Under the pieces are notes generated by a model. The model had not been told where the DNA came from. It made no database searches and saw only the letters and a list, made by a program, of their open reading frames with translations. Source: Dermatemys mawii (lineage: Eukaryota > Chordata > Testudines > Dermatemydidae). From it: a stretch of DNA of 64,000 bases. The position numbers and the translations under genes were made by a program. How positions within the stretch are numbered: position 1 is the first letter of the stretch; each line of letters begins with the position of its first letter. This document shows positions 1 to 11,425 of this stretch, in pieces. The stretch lies in assembly GCA_007922305.1 (NCBI GenBank), contig ML677373.1, positions 11,272,127 to 11,336,126 on the forward strand, given 5' to 3'.

Positions 1-559
1 AGACTCCTTGCTGTTTCCTCCCTGAACTTCCCACCATTCACTTTTTTCGGGCCTTCTCCGTAGCCCCTTTCCAGTCTCCTCTAGTGAGCAATGCCTCCCA
101 GGGCTTCTCCCCAGCTCCGGCCCTGGGCCATGTTCCCAATCCATCACAACCCTCGTGTCAGGGCAAGCAGGCCTACTGCCTGGGCCCCTGCGAGTCCTGT
201 CCCTACCACACTCCAAGGTCACACTCCTGCTCTTGAGCTGCATCTTCCCCTTTACCTCACAGCCCCACACAAGCCATCTGTCCTGCAAGGTATGCTAGCC
301 TGGCTAACTCTGCCACAGCCTTCCCTATGATCTCTCTTATATCACCTTGCTGTTCCTCTGCCCTCTATGCCCAGCTGAGGGACCACCGAGTTCTTCCCTC
401 CGCTCCTGCTCCTTCCTTTAGAAAGGCCTACCTCCTTCCCAGCTGGATTGGATCACTAACTATGCCTAATACCCTGGACCAGGTGCCATCCGGCTTAATT
501 GGGTTCAGGTTCCTGCTAAGCCCTGGCTAACCATCATGGGGTTTGTACACCCCATCACA
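1..559 (-). mobile_element. LTR-like block, minus strand, cut by window start
   Basis: Read on the minus strand, the block begins TGTGATGGGG at 559, the same terminus type as the blocks ending at 11425 and 13140. About 110 bases in there is a CCAAT-type motif (complement of ggattggatc near 444), followed by a degraded TATA-like stretch near 415-425. The rest is C/T-rich on the plus strand with no coding frame. No internal retroelement genes are present beside it, so it is probably a solo LTR. An AATAAA at 604-609 lies outside it on the other strand and is probably unrelated. The far end is beyond the window. Gypsy versus ERV origin cannot be decided. Confidence 0.45.
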
Positions 560-1469
560 TTTCCCCTTCACTGGATTTTTTTCTCCTTCCCTCCCACAAG
601 CTCAATAAAGCCAGAGTCTATTCTTTAAACCTAGGACGCTCCAAGGGGTTTGACACCAGTTGGGTTCCCCCAGCCCGAAGCCTGGCATGATGGTGTATCT
701 GTTAACTCTCAGCTCAGCCAGGTACTGCTGGGCAGCTAGAATGAGGTGGATCCAAACTTCTGCCCAAACCACACACCCGGCTCTCACAGATTTGCCTGGC
801 CTCCCTGTCCCATTAAAGTTATTCTCATTAAGGTGACTATTTTTTTAGCTCTTAGGGCCCTCAGCCACACTGCACTGGAAGGCAGATGTAATATGACCAA
901 GGCAGGCTCTGGAGACAGGATAAATCTATCACGCCAGGCTCAAACACTCAGCAATTCATCTCCCACCTGGAGCAGCCTTCGCATCCAGAACTCAAAGGAG
1001 AACTTTTGACTCCCTCCTGCCCCGAAGGAGAACATGAATGGAAATGTCCGGTTTAATGAATGGTGAAGAGAAAGCCCTGGGCAGCTTCACACCTCCGCTC
1101 CGATCCTCAGCCCCTGCAGCTGTCCCCGTGCAAATTCCTCACACCGGTCTGCCATTGCGCCAGGATAGTCATCGAGCAAACAATGTGCCATTGCCCATGC
1201 AGTCCTGTGCCCTGGCACGTAATTGCCAATCAGAGCTGGTCCAGGCAAATCTAGCCCTCTCTGCAGTGTCCTTTATTTGGGATCCCAGCAAAGACCAAGA
1301 ATCACTGTGCATATTTCTTCTCCCTCCAGCCCAGTAGGTGAATAGAAGAGCATTTGAAACAGCTAACATGCCAGCCAATACAAATGCATAGAGAATCAAT
1401 ATTTCATTATTAATGCAACATGGCTAGATAAATCCTCATAGGAACTCTATCCCCTTTTCTTCACCTCCT
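560..1469. other. Unassigned non-coding stretch
   Basis: No recognisable gene, repeat or RNA was found. Open frames are short and overlap on both strands. The sequence is moderately C-rich and consistent with old, decayed repeat or intergenic DNA. Confidence 0.5.
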
Positions 1470-1560
1470 CCTTTATTTGTATTGGGCCAGGCCCCCGTCA
1501 TGCTAGGAGCTGTACAAACACAGAATAAAAAGCCCCAGCCCCAAAGAGCCCACTTGACTG
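1470..1560. repeat. Old interspersed repeat ('gtgctaggcgctgtacaaac' type)
   Basis: The block has a TTTATTTGTATTGGGCC-like start, then a 'gctgtacaaacacagaa' core and 'ccccaaagagccca' end. The same word order recurs, more decayed, near 13265-13310 and 59070-59510. It is a family I associate with amniote genomes but cannot name. Non-coding. Confidence 0.45.
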
Positions 1561-1792
1561 ACCTCTAGCCCCCATCTTTTGTGGCATTGTGCAGCATTTT
1601 GGATGCTAATTAAGTTCTACTACACTTTATGGGCCAGGGCTCTGATCCACAAAGATATTTAGGTGCCTAACTGCCATTGATTTCAGATGCTGAGCTGGCA
1701 TAAACAGAGACAACTCAATCGATTTCATTGGTGCTGCAATGACTCACTCCAGCTGACGCTCTGGCCCTGTTTTCCCCTCCCAGAGCTTTGCT

Positions 1793-1793
1793 A

Positions 1794-1841
<48 letters not shown>

Positions 1842-1851
1842 NNNNNNNNNN

Positions 1852-1922
<71 letters not shown>
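1793..1922 (+). repeat. (GAAA)n microsatellite with a 10-N gap
   Basis: Near-perfect GAAA tetranucleotide tract of about 130 bp, interrupted by ten N at 1842-1851. The gap means the true repeat number is unresolved. The long Lys/Glu/Arg and Phe/Leu/Ser frames across it are artefacts of the repeat. Confidence 0.97.
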
Positions 1923-2972
1923 CCCCTCCCAGCAATGATACTAACCAGGAGTCCATCCCTTCCTTTCCCATTCCCTGTCTTCTCTTCATCTGCACTGGGT
2001 GATATGGTTTATCTGAGCAGTACTTACTGTAAACTCTGTCAGCCCAGGCCAAGATTAATTCTCTGGAGTTTGGCAGCAAAGAGATTAAATAACAAGGGGG
2101 GAAAATACACAACTGAAATTGAAAAATTCTTCAGGGCTAATTTACAACCTGGTTCCTCTTCTCCTCCCATACTTTCAAATGCTAACACAGGAGAAGGGAG
2201 GAAAGACAGGGAAGGAAAGGGTGTGGGGGGGTGGGGAGTGGACTCTCCTTTGGTTGTACCCCCACCCAGTAAAATGGGAAAGCAGGGTAAGGGCTAGAAT
2301 TGACACAGCACCAGACTGCTGGTTTCACAGGACAGATGAAGTGTGGAAAATTCCACTTCTCCCCTATGCACAAACCCTGTCAATGGTCCCACAGGGACCG
2401 TGAAGTCTCTCACTATAATACAATCACCAGCTTGGAGCTCTCAGCTTGTCTTGAAGGATTGGAGTCCCCACCCCCAATTTAAAGAAATATTCAGATTGCA
2501 CTGTCTGGTTAGTAATAAATCCACCAGGCCCACTTGCCCCCGGTAAAGGAATTTATAAAGCACTAAGGAACATATGGTCCATCTAATGGCTCGATTGGCC
2601 GGCTCTCCTGGCTGTGTCGTTTTGAACAGACAATGCTCTGTGCAGCCTGGCAGTTCAGTGTTACTCTCACTTGCACTGGTGTAAATCTGAAGTAGCTCTG
2701 CTGCTGTCAGTGGAGTTACTCCAGATTGGTATTGATTAAACACCAAGCAGAATCCAGCCCCCTGTCCATAACCGTGAACAGTTCCATTGGGCCTTCGCAG
2801 AGGCCAGTTTGAGGGATATGGAGAAGGGAGATTACTGGCTTTATTTAGGGCACAGATTGGGCCAGAAGGCATTTGCCACATGTAAGCACCCACCAACATT
2901 GACCGATTAGGAATCCAGATAGAGTTGCCACCTCTGGGAGACAGAAAAAAACTCCCACTGCCTCCCGCCCAC
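1923..2972. other. Unassigned stretch with an old repeat fragment
   Basis: About 2640-2760 carries the degraded inverted words 'ggtgtaaatctgaagtagctc' and 'ggagttactccaga', typical of an old dispersed repeat. The remaining sequence shows no recognisable gene. A 187-codon minus-strand frame at 2441-3004 crosses this repeat and runs into the minisatellite, so I do not treat it as coding. Confidence 0.4.
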
Positions 2973-3130
2973 CAGCCTGACCCTCCTCTTCCCTTCACAG
3001 GCACCCCCCCCGGCCGGCCCCTCCTCTTCCCCTCACAGGCACCCCCCCAAGCCTGACCTTCCTCTTCCCCTCACAGGCACCCCCCACCCCCCTGCAGCCT
3101 GACCCTCCTCTTCCGCTCACTGGTGCCCCC
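2973..3130 (+). repeat. Small minisatellite, about 4 units
   Basis: Four imperfect units built on CAGCCTGACCCTCCTCTTCC followed by a TCACAGGCACCCCCC tail, about 31-47 bp each. Unit length differs by the C-tract and by loss of the CAGCCTGA part in the second unit. Strongly C-rich on the plus strand. Confidence 0.8.
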
Positions 3131-3589
3131 AACCATGAGCTACGGAGTCAGGCTGCTGAACCCCCGACACCATCCCTTCCCCACCCCAGTCCCCACTCTG
3201 TACCCCTCCCTGCTGGTGAGCCTCGGGTCCATCTTATTTTCCAATGCCATGAGCACCAGGAGCTTCAGCCCCCATATTGGCATGCCGAGGCCCGGCACAT
3301 GGAGCAGCACACGGGTGCCACGCCGGGAGCTCTCTCAGGTGCCCTGGGACCTGTGTACTGTAATGGAAACAGCCACTGGTGCCCCCATACATGCACACAA
3401 CAGTTGTTGCCAGTTTCCGCTTGCAAGAGTATTTTCACTAGTGAAGAAAACCCCAGCGCACAGCAATTGGCAACAGGAGAAAAAACAGCCAGACTGGCTT
3501 AAAAGGCCTTATGCCCAATCCTAGTTGGTGGCCCCGGAGACTGGGGGCTCTGTGCAAGCACACAGTGTGCACACTGTTTCATCCAGGCT

Positions 3590-3668
3590 GGATCCAGAGT
3601 GAGGAAATGACTCTGCCACTGACTAACTGCAGGACCTCAGGCAAGTGCTTTATGGCCACATTTTCCAG
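3590..3668 (+). repeat. MIR-like CORE-SINE fragment
   Basis: Contains the decayed MIR order: a 'ctctgccactgac' block, then 'aactgcaggacctcaggcaagtgctt', which corresponds to the MIR 'tgtgtgaccttgggcaagt' core. Fragmentary and non-coding. Confidence 0.5.
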
Positions 3669-4037
3669 AGCAGCCACTACCTTTGGGTGAGTCCATGTAT
3701 GCGTGGACTTCAGTTGGAAGTTGGACTTCAGAATATGTTCCTCCCAGGGGGCTCTATTGAGTTCTGTCTAGTAGGGGGCTATCAAAGGTCCCAGATCTGA
3801 AAATGCCCAGACTTTGGGAGGTCCAGAACCAGATCCAAATTTTGCAACTATTATAATGGGCCATACAAAACTCTGAGGAAAATCTCGATCTAAACTGTGC
3901 AGCTCAGGACCATCTCTACCTAGGAGCCCACCTAGTGTCTGGGAGTTGGGATGAGCCACCTTGAACCAACTCTTGCCAAGCACAGGGTTAGCTACCAGAT
4001 GGACACTGTCCATATGTTTCAGCAGAGCCACTCTAGC

Positions 4038-4586
4038 AGTCCCCTGGTAGCAGGCTCGAACTTCCAAGCGGGAGAGAAGTTGAGCTGGTTGGTGCTTTTC
4101 TGCTCCCCCACAGAGACAGATCTTCAGGACAGAAGATTTAGCCCTTACACTGATTTAGCCCCCTCACTCTCTCCAGCTGCTCACTGCACCCAGCTCCGGA
4201 CTGCTCCAGCACCAGCTCCACCGCTCTGCCTCAGCTCCCTGGACTGTTCCTCTGGCCCCTCTGGCTCTGGTTGCTACAGCTGTGCTCCCAGGACCAGGTC
4301 TGCTCTCTCTGGGCTGCTTTTCTGGCCCCTCTGGAGCTGGCCCACCGCTGGTTCCCTGCTCAGCTTGGACCCCTGCTCTCTCCTTAGTGCAGCCCCTCTC
4401 TGTCTGACTCAGGCAATCCCAGCTCACATGGAGGACGAGAACCCACTGGCCTCCCGAGTCCTTGCCCCTTGGAACTGTCAGTTTCAGGGTCCTGATTTCC
4501 CATCGACCCTTCCTCTTTCGGTACTGGGAGCTAGCAACCAAAACACCCCCACTGAACGTTAGTAAGGGGATAACAGTCCCCTTACA
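4038..4586 (-). mobile_element. LTR-like element, minus strand, with possible 5-bp TSD
   Basis: On the minus strand it begins TGTAAGGGGACTGTTATC and ends in ...CCAGGGGACT. The 5-mer CTAGC occurs directly outside both ends (4033-4037 and 4587-4591), as expected for an LTR-element target-site duplication. The interior is a GC-rich, Ser/Pro/Leu-rich open frame (3951-4562 plus strand, 203 codons) that I regard as a by-product of base composition. The outer terminus is not a canonical CA, so the boundary is uncertain. No gag/pol sequence is adjacent, so it is probably solo. Confidence 0.5.
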
Positions 4587-4591
4587 CTAGC

Positions 4592-6489
4592 AAGACCTGT
4601 CCTCTGATTTTGCAGGAGCCCCCTGGTGACAGCGGTGGCAGCAGTGCCAGCAAGGTGACAGAGCCTCCACTGCCAACCTGAAACACTGCTGTCCATGAAG
4701 AGCAGCTTGCAGTGAACCATAACAGTGCCCAAGAGAACTGGATCTGTCTCATTTAAAGTGATTATTCAGTATATGTATATTAGAACGTGGGAGTACCTCA
4801 GGGGATTCCTATAACCAGAGCAACAATGTTATACACACGTATCAGCATTCCCCTGACTACAGACAGTCAATTTCAAATCACTTGTGCTGTGACTGGGAAA
4901 AAAATAGCTTCCATTTCCTGACATGACCATTAGCAGAATGAGATCATTTAGCGTGTCATGAGTTCTTCTATAGTTCCTGAGAATTAAGATGCCATCTGCC
5001 CTGCAGCGTGCATTACATTGAATAAACACTGAATTCTTTTAAAAAGAAATTCCAGCCTTGAAGAGTGGGAAAGATCTTCAGATTTCAGAGCTCTTGTCTC
5101 CAAATATTTACACAGATAAGTAACTTTACATCCATACTCACATATAAAAAGTTATTCATGACCATCAGAGTTTTCAGGATCAAGACTGTATATGCATGAT
5201 CCATTCTAGCAACATCCACATGATACAGCTGATCACAGTCTAGCCTAGATCTCAACTCTTAACAGTGGACCTAATTCTGACTGTACTTAATCAATTTCCA
5301 AGTCAATTTCTTTTATTTACACTGGATTAGGATGAAGCAGAGTCAGATCCAGGTTTTACATCATTTTCATGTTATAGTTCTTTTCCTTATTATTAGGTAT
5401 TGGAAGGATTTGACTTTTATCTCTGGTGAAACACAAAAAGAAATACTGATGTTTATTTCTAAAGCTTTTTCAAATGATTGACTAAAATGTTTGCATTAGT
5501 GGGAAAAAGAAAAAAACATGTATTAGTTATTCAAAAAATTAATGACTTATAAGCTGAGATTCAAAAACAGATTCAGAAATAAAATCATGATCAGATTCCA
5601 TGATATTAACGTGCTTAGATTTTATTTTTAAGCAGAGTAAAATAGTGTTTTTTTAAATGAACACAAATACTTATTAGCCTTTAAGCACTATTTAAAAATA
5701 ATTAACTTTCCTTTTTTTGTAAATTTTAGTGAGTAACTATACATATTTTCTCTCTTCTTCTTCTATTTATTTATTTATTGATAGAAGAAAAGATTGACTC
5801 TACACAAAGAACAACTATAAACTTTCAGGCTAAATTGCTTTTATTTTAGATTAAGGGAAACAACAAAAGAAGAAAGAACAAAAGTAAAGTTTCCTTGAGA
5901 GAGCACAGTGAGTATGTTTCTATAACAATCTGTACTAAAGTCGGAGAACAAAATGGCTATTGTCTCTGCCTACAGGCTGAGTTCTTAGATATTGTAAGAC
6001 CCAGGACATAGAAAACAATGAAACATAAGCTACTTCTCCACTAGGGGTGTAATTCCCAGCTCACATAGGCATTAACTCTCAGCAGTGTAGCTGCAGTAGC
6101 CCTGGCTGTCGCAGCGGCACATGGGCTAGTTGCCCTGAATACAAATCTGCACACATCCCTTGGGTAAGTACTTGTGGGGGAACTAACCCACACCACCACT
6201 TGCACTCCTGTGGCTTGACTAATATTTAAGCACGTCAGCTCGATAACAGCTAGTGTGAGTATGTCATCTTGTGCTGGTAATCACACCCCCAGCTCTAAAT
6301 GACAACATAACCATCGTTCCATAGCTACCAGCACCACACCATCTACTCAGCCAAACCTAATCCTTCCAGCCCTGTTCTACTCTGCAAAACCCACAACTCA
6401 TCTGTCATTTAATTTATCTGTCAAGTGTTGTGCTCAACTATGGGGTTGTATAAATAATAAATCCATAAATATTATAATGTAACAGTATA
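4592..6489. other. AT-rich stretch without recognised genes
   Basis: From about 5040 to 6000 the sequence is clearly AT-rich with many stops in all frames. It has no ORF over 66 codons and no family I recognise. A decayed 'gacctaattctgac...ttacactggatt' fragment at 5268-5330 resembles the old repeat near 2640-2760. Confidence 0.5.
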
Positions 6490-6497
6490 TTTTATAC

Positions 6498-6705
6498 CAG
6501 GTCTGCACAACATGCGGCCCGGGGGGCCACATGTGGCCCACGTGGGCTCACTGTGCGGCCCACGGGGGTACGTAGGGGTGGGGCAAGCCAAGCAGTGGGG
6601 TTGGGAGAAGAGGATGGGGGCAGGGTGAGGGTGGGGCTTTTCGGCCCGCAGCTGGTTTTTTTGCAGTAATATGGCCCTTGCTGCTTTCCGAGTTGTGCGG
6701 GCCTG
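6498..6705. mobile_element. hAT-type MITE with perfect 8-bp TSD
   Basis: 208-bp element bounded by CAGGTCTGCACAAC on the left and GTTGTGCGGGCCTG on the right, which are inverted complements with few mismatches. The 8-mer TTTTATAC flanks both ends exactly (6490-6497 and 6706-6713). The interior is GC-rich, with repeated 'tgcggcccac/tgtggccca' words, and has no coding capacity. Eight-base duplications and CAG...CTG ends fit the hAT superfamily, so it would have been moved in trans by a hAT transposase. Confidence 0.88.
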
Positions 6706-6713
6706 TTTTATAC

Positions 6714-8691
6714 TAAAGGTGATTTCAGAGTGTGTGTGATGCTCCATTTTGGGTATCATTCTCCTAATGATCACACCCTCATTTTCACTGTCCTACACAC
6801 GAGTGATCCCCAATTGTACTTTGCCTCCCTGTATGATCAGTGTTTGCACCCAGTATGCTCCCTTGTGGTTTTATTTCATCTTTATACATTTGTTCCTGGT
6901 TATAAAGTGTCTCGGCCTTGTATTTGTTTGTTAGCACTCAATACAGCATACACAATGCCAAGCATGTAAAAATCAGGAGTCTGACCCCCGCAAAAAAATG
7001 AGTGGAAAAAGTCACGAGATTTTTAAAAATAATAAATGCTGGTTCTTTTTGTTTGCAGTCTGGCGTATGGGATTTCATTTTGGTTTGGGTTTGGGGGTTT
7101 GTTTGAAGTTTTTTAACCCTTAGGGGTCCCCTTTTTCAAAATTTCTTTGCAGCCGTGACAGCTAGAAAGTTACTTTTAAAACAATAAAAGCTGAGATTTG
7201 CCCGTAACAATATGGCTCTAGCAGCTGGGATTTTACAAAAACACCAAATCTCACAAGATTCACAACGAATCACAAGAGTTGACACCACTTGGAATGCCCA
7301 GGAACCACTACCACCTGGACCGGGTGGAAGGGGAGGCACTCGGAGGGCACCCAGTATAATGCTGGGTTGGTAAGAAGCCAAAGGCCAGATTGTGGCCCTC
7401 ACACACATAAAACACTGCAGTCCAGGAGTCCATTGAGGGGCTGGGGTGAGGGGGAGCAATGCATTTTGGAAGCATATGTGGAGGGAGATCAAGGGATCCA
7501 GGAGGGGGAAGAAGCTAAGATTTGGCAGATCTGGGTCTCATTTTATATTAAACACCTTTTAACAGGGCGATCCGCCTTTTGAAGTGCTGGTGAGTGTTTG
7601 GGCTTTGCCAGCCCTGTGCAATTATCAGACCCAACTGGGAAGGGGTCAGCCAGGTGTTTTCTAGAAAGGGCTGAGAGTACCCAGTTAAATGGGAGCTGCA
7701 GAAGGGAGAAGGGTTGTGTGAAGTAGAGAGATGGGTGTAGGGGAAAGCACACCCCCGCACACACACACCCTGGATTGGTCTGGGGAATAGCTTTGTTTTG
7801 TGTTACTTTGTATAGTTTTGATTTAGTTAGTAACCTGGGTCCTGAGGAAAGGGCATGAAAGATCCTTTGGGCCTGGTGTCAGTCCTTCCGGGCCTGGGGA
7901 GAGGGCCAGCGGCCTCCCCCAATTGGTAGGTAAAAACATCCTCCTTCTATTGATCCTGATTTGGGGCTACAAACTGCCCTGTTCTATTGTCCTCACTGAG
8001 ATTAAGAATCCAGCCTGGTCTCTGCCATTTGAGCATGGGCCCCTTCAAAACCAAAGAAATTCTCATTAGCTCCTAGCAGTACAGCCTCTATGACACACAG
8101 CTGCAATACCATCACATAGAGGGCAGTGTCTCCCGGACACATTAGCCAGTTCGTTGGGGAGCAGAACATTCTGGGTGGAATGTCTTTTGTGAGGTACCAG
8201 CTGCTCTGAGACAGCAGTGAGAAACTGACTGGCAAGTCACCTTTAAGGGGGTGAGAGCTGATTGGTGATAAATATCACCTAAGCCCTAGCCTCGATGAGG
8301 TAAAAGAGCATTGCAAAGGGTAGAAGCTGGTCATTCTGTGCTGTTTCTAATCAGTCCTCTAGGATACTAATTGCTATTCCTGACGTGCTGGGCAAAGGGG
8401 GAAATGCCTTGATTTTTCTGTGCTGATGTGACACCATTGCAAAGTGCCAGAAACGTAATTAATCCTCTGTTGACCCAGCTTGGTTCTGCTGCTGCCCTCT
8501 CTCCCATCACCTTCGTGCTGGTCCCAGAGAGACAGCCAGGGAAAATCGGCTGTCAGAAGGGCACAGCACTGATTAGAGGGAGCGGGGAATCAAAACCAAA
8601 CAACAACAGAAGGATGTGGCTGAATGAAAGCATTGCTGTCTCCAGCCACCTACCCACGTCAGGCACGCCTGGCTCAAGGGCATTGACTTCT
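6714..8691. other. Unassigned stretch
   Basis: No gene or named repeat is recognised. The sequence is mixed, with a small CA/CCCCC-rich patch at about 7748-7770. Open frames (7136-7492 minus, 7543-7766 minus and others) lie in several frames and show no domain. Confidence 0.45.
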
Positions 8692-9045
8692 AAGGGCTTG
8701 GCTACACTTGCAGCTGTCGAGCGCTTTAGGTTAAACTGGCCTTCGGGGGGCGCACTAGGGAAAGCGCTGCAGTGTGTCCACACTGACAGCTGCAAACACA
8801 CTGGCGTGGCCACATTTGCGGCACTTACAGCGGCATTGGGAGGGGTGCATTATGGGAAGCTATCCCAGCATTAAAGTGACTGCAACGTGCTTTTCAAATG
8901 CGGGGGATGGGGTGGAGTGTGACAGGGAGTGTGTTGTGTGTACGTGAGGGGAGAGAGAGTGGGTTTTTGGGGCGCTGAGAGTATGTCAGCACACTGTCTT
9001 GTAAGTTCAGACCTCCCCTTTGCCCCCGCCTCTCACTCTCTCAGT
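8692..9045 (+). mobile_element. hAT-type MITE, right end lost
   Basis: Starts AAGGGCTTGGCTACACTTGC, a variant of the hAT terminal sequence seen repeatedly in this window. It has the internal word 'gtgcattatgggaagctatcccag' and a G-rich tail that I associate with a turtle hAT family. The matching right terminal repeat is not visible, so the end coordinate is approximate. The 148-codon frame at 8428-8874 overlaps it and has no transposase similarity that I can see. Confidence 0.6.
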
Positions 9046-9530
9046 GGTATGTTTTTTTCATTATTTGGTACTATACAACATTAACCCACCCTCTGGCCAA
9101 TACTGGGATGCTGCAGGGCAGGTCTTTAATCCATGTCAGGAGGGGGATGGTGAATCAAATGTAGATTTTCAGGTTCATCCCCAACCCCGTCAAGCCATCC
9201 GCCCTGGAGCCATTACATAGAACGCTCTCAGCAAACCAGTCCAGGGGATGTCTTCTCAAAACCCCGTGCACACATTGGCCTAAATACAGCCCTAGCGTAA
9301 TCCCGTGGATGGAAGCTAGGGTAATAAGTGTAAGTTTGGTCACCAGTCTGCATACAGAACATGGCCAAGATCCAGTTCTCAGTTTCCATGGAATCAGACA
9401 GAATTATACCAGTGTGAATGAGAGCAAAACCTCTGGTTCTTATCTGACCACCCTTACTGTATTATCTGAGCACTGCACAACCTTTGCTGCATGGATGCCC
9501 ACAACTGTCAGTGGGGTAGAGTAGTGCTCT

Positions 9531-9722
9531 TACCCTCATTGTACCGATGGGGAACTGAGGGACTAAGGCCAGATCCTATAAGATGCTAGGTGCCTTCCCC
9601 AATGAAATTAATGGGAGTTGGGTGCCTCATCCTTTGAGGATCCGAGTCTGAGTGATTTGCCAAAGCAGCAAGAGCAGGGATGCGAGCCCACTTCTCCTAG
9701 GTTTTAGCCTGCCCCCTCGCCA
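9531..9722 (-). repeat. MIR-like SINE split by an older-type repeat insertion
   Basis: The left part (9531-9569) has 'gatggggaactgagg', the complement-strand MIR core. The right part (about 9649-9722) resumes with 'gtgatttgccaaagcagc' and 'gggatgcgagcccactt', the next part of MIR. Between them, about 78 bp with 'gatgctaggtgccttccccaat' and 'gggtgcctcatcc' is foreign, giving a nested arrangement. Confidence 0.6.
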
Positions 9723-10700
9723 CTGGCCATCCTTCCTTTCCAACCCAGTTAGCCTGAATCCGCCTCTTTCAACACTCAGTCCAGCTATTCACGGCAACCC
9801 TCTGAACAGTCATTCTAAACTCTGTGCGGATGGGTAGAGCCCCAGATCCATGCAGCGTGGGAGGGGAAGGAAAGGCAAGAAAACAGAAAGTACTAGAGCC
9901 CCCAACCCAGACACGACGGGGGTGAGGAGAGGCCCTTTGCAATGTGTCAGGCTGTAGCAGCGAGGTGAAAGGTAAGTAATAAGGGATGCCAGCCTTTGTG
10001 ACATGCTTCCACCCCGGATGCACGGCAATCTCCGTTTGACTGGGGATTTCGGCACATTGTCATGTCCCTGGCGTCATGCTGATCAGTGTCTCGGCAGGTT
10101 GGCTGCACACTTCTAAATTCCGGAAAGACGGTTGACACTTTCTCGGCATGCTTGTCTGCCTCCGAGGTCTAAGGAGCTGTGAGAGCCCCGAAGCGTTCTC
10201 ATTAGCACTTTGATCGCAATGTTCACCTGCAGCCATCTGTCAGGCGAAACTCGGATTTTTCATTTGAGACAAGACAGCAGGAAAAGGAATCGCCCGGGGC
10301 AGTGCATGTTATTTACACAGGGCACCTCTCCGGGTCCAGAGGGCTTTCCATCTCTGTCTCTCTCCCCCTTTCTCAGCCTTGCCTTGTTCGCTAGTCCAGG
10401 CCAGATTCAGAGTCAGTGGAGGAGAACAGAGCTCCACCAATGTCATTGTCACACTTGGCACATAGCCTGGTCTGTGCAGACTCTAACCGATTAAAACCCA
10501 CCGTGGGGATTAATCCCTCATCCACCATCTCATATTAGCCTCACTTTGAAGAGGCAGAAGTGGAGGTTTGGAGAGCTGAAATGGCAGAGGACACAATGTG
10601 GGTCAATGGCAAAGTCCTTAGTATTGACGTGGAGGGCTGGTGCCAGGACTAATCCCTTGCAATGTCCGCATAGACTGGGTACGACTTTTCCAAATCTCCC
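9723..10700. other. Unassigned stretch, possible MIR remnant
   Basis: A weak minus-strand MIR remnant may lie at about 10535-10640 ('gtggaggtttggagagctgaaatggca'). Otherwise no gene or repeat is recognised. Frames are short and overlapping. Confidence 0.4.
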
Positions 10701-11425
10701 TATGATGGAGTGGGACTCACCACTGTGGCACCTCCTACTGGTTGTCCTGGGAATTAGCTCTGCACCCTCTTCTGGTGGTACCTCGCCCGCCATCACCTCT
10801 GCTCCTGGACCCGTGTTGCCCCAAGGACCACAGTGTCCTCTTCAGGACACAGCCCTCCAGCTGTGTCGCACTCAGTTCTTTCCCCTTCTGAGGGAACTGC
10901 AGTCCATGGTCCAGCCACTGTCTTCAATGGTGATCACAGCCAATTGTTGGCTACTTCCTCAGTGGTGAGGAAGTGGGAGGTCCCGGACCCGCCCACTACT
11001 CCAGGTCCCAGCCCAGGGACCCTGTTGATGGCAGCCATGTGCTGTGTCCCCTCCAACCTCTCAGTACCTTTCCCTGGGCCACTTCCCCACAGTCCCCAAC
11101 ACCTTCTTCGCCCTGACCTTAGGGCTTCGGACTGCCAGTCCGCAGCTAGTCAGGAGCTCTTTCTAGCTTCCCTCGTCTCAGCTGGCAGCCGTGCTCTGTC
11201 CAGGGTGCTGGCACTCCTTCCTCCTGCTAGGAGCCTGAGCTTCCCTCCTCAAACTCCATGCAGCTACTGAACTCTGCTCTGCCCTGCAGCCCTTCTTATG
11301 TGAGCCTGCCGGGCCATCGTTAGCTGCTCCTCTCATTCCCTTTCTAATTGATTGCCTCTGGTGCAGCCTCTCTTGGGCTGCTTTTAACCCCTTTTCTGCC
11401 AGTGAGATGCTGCCTCCCCATCACA
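10701..11425 (-). mobile_element. LTR-like element, minus strand
   Basis: About 725 bp. On the minus strand it starts TGTGATGGGGAGGCAGC at 11425, followed by GGGGTTAAAAGCAGCCC, a CAAT-type motif and a TATA-like CACATAAGAAGG. The other end reads CTCCATCATA, so the termini are nearly inverted (TGTGATGG and TATGATGG in plus orientation). It shares start and GGGGTTAA motif with the block at 12460-13140. No internal retroelement ORF adjoins it, so it is probably a solo LTR. Frames inside it (10546-10968, 10833-11270) are not treated as genes. Confidence 0.6.

Noticed and set aside
604..609. AATAAA as the polyadenylation signal of the first LTR
   Set aside because: It lies outside the element boundary and on the opposite strand from the inferred LTR orientation.
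1744..2297. Frames of 122 and 169 codons with KERKKERK or FFLSFFLS repeats
   Set aside because: They are translations of the GAAA microsatellite and its N gap.
3951..4562. 203-codon frame as a protein gene
   Set aside because: It lies almost wholly inside an LTR-like element with flanking CTAGC and is low-complexity Ser/Pro/Leu.
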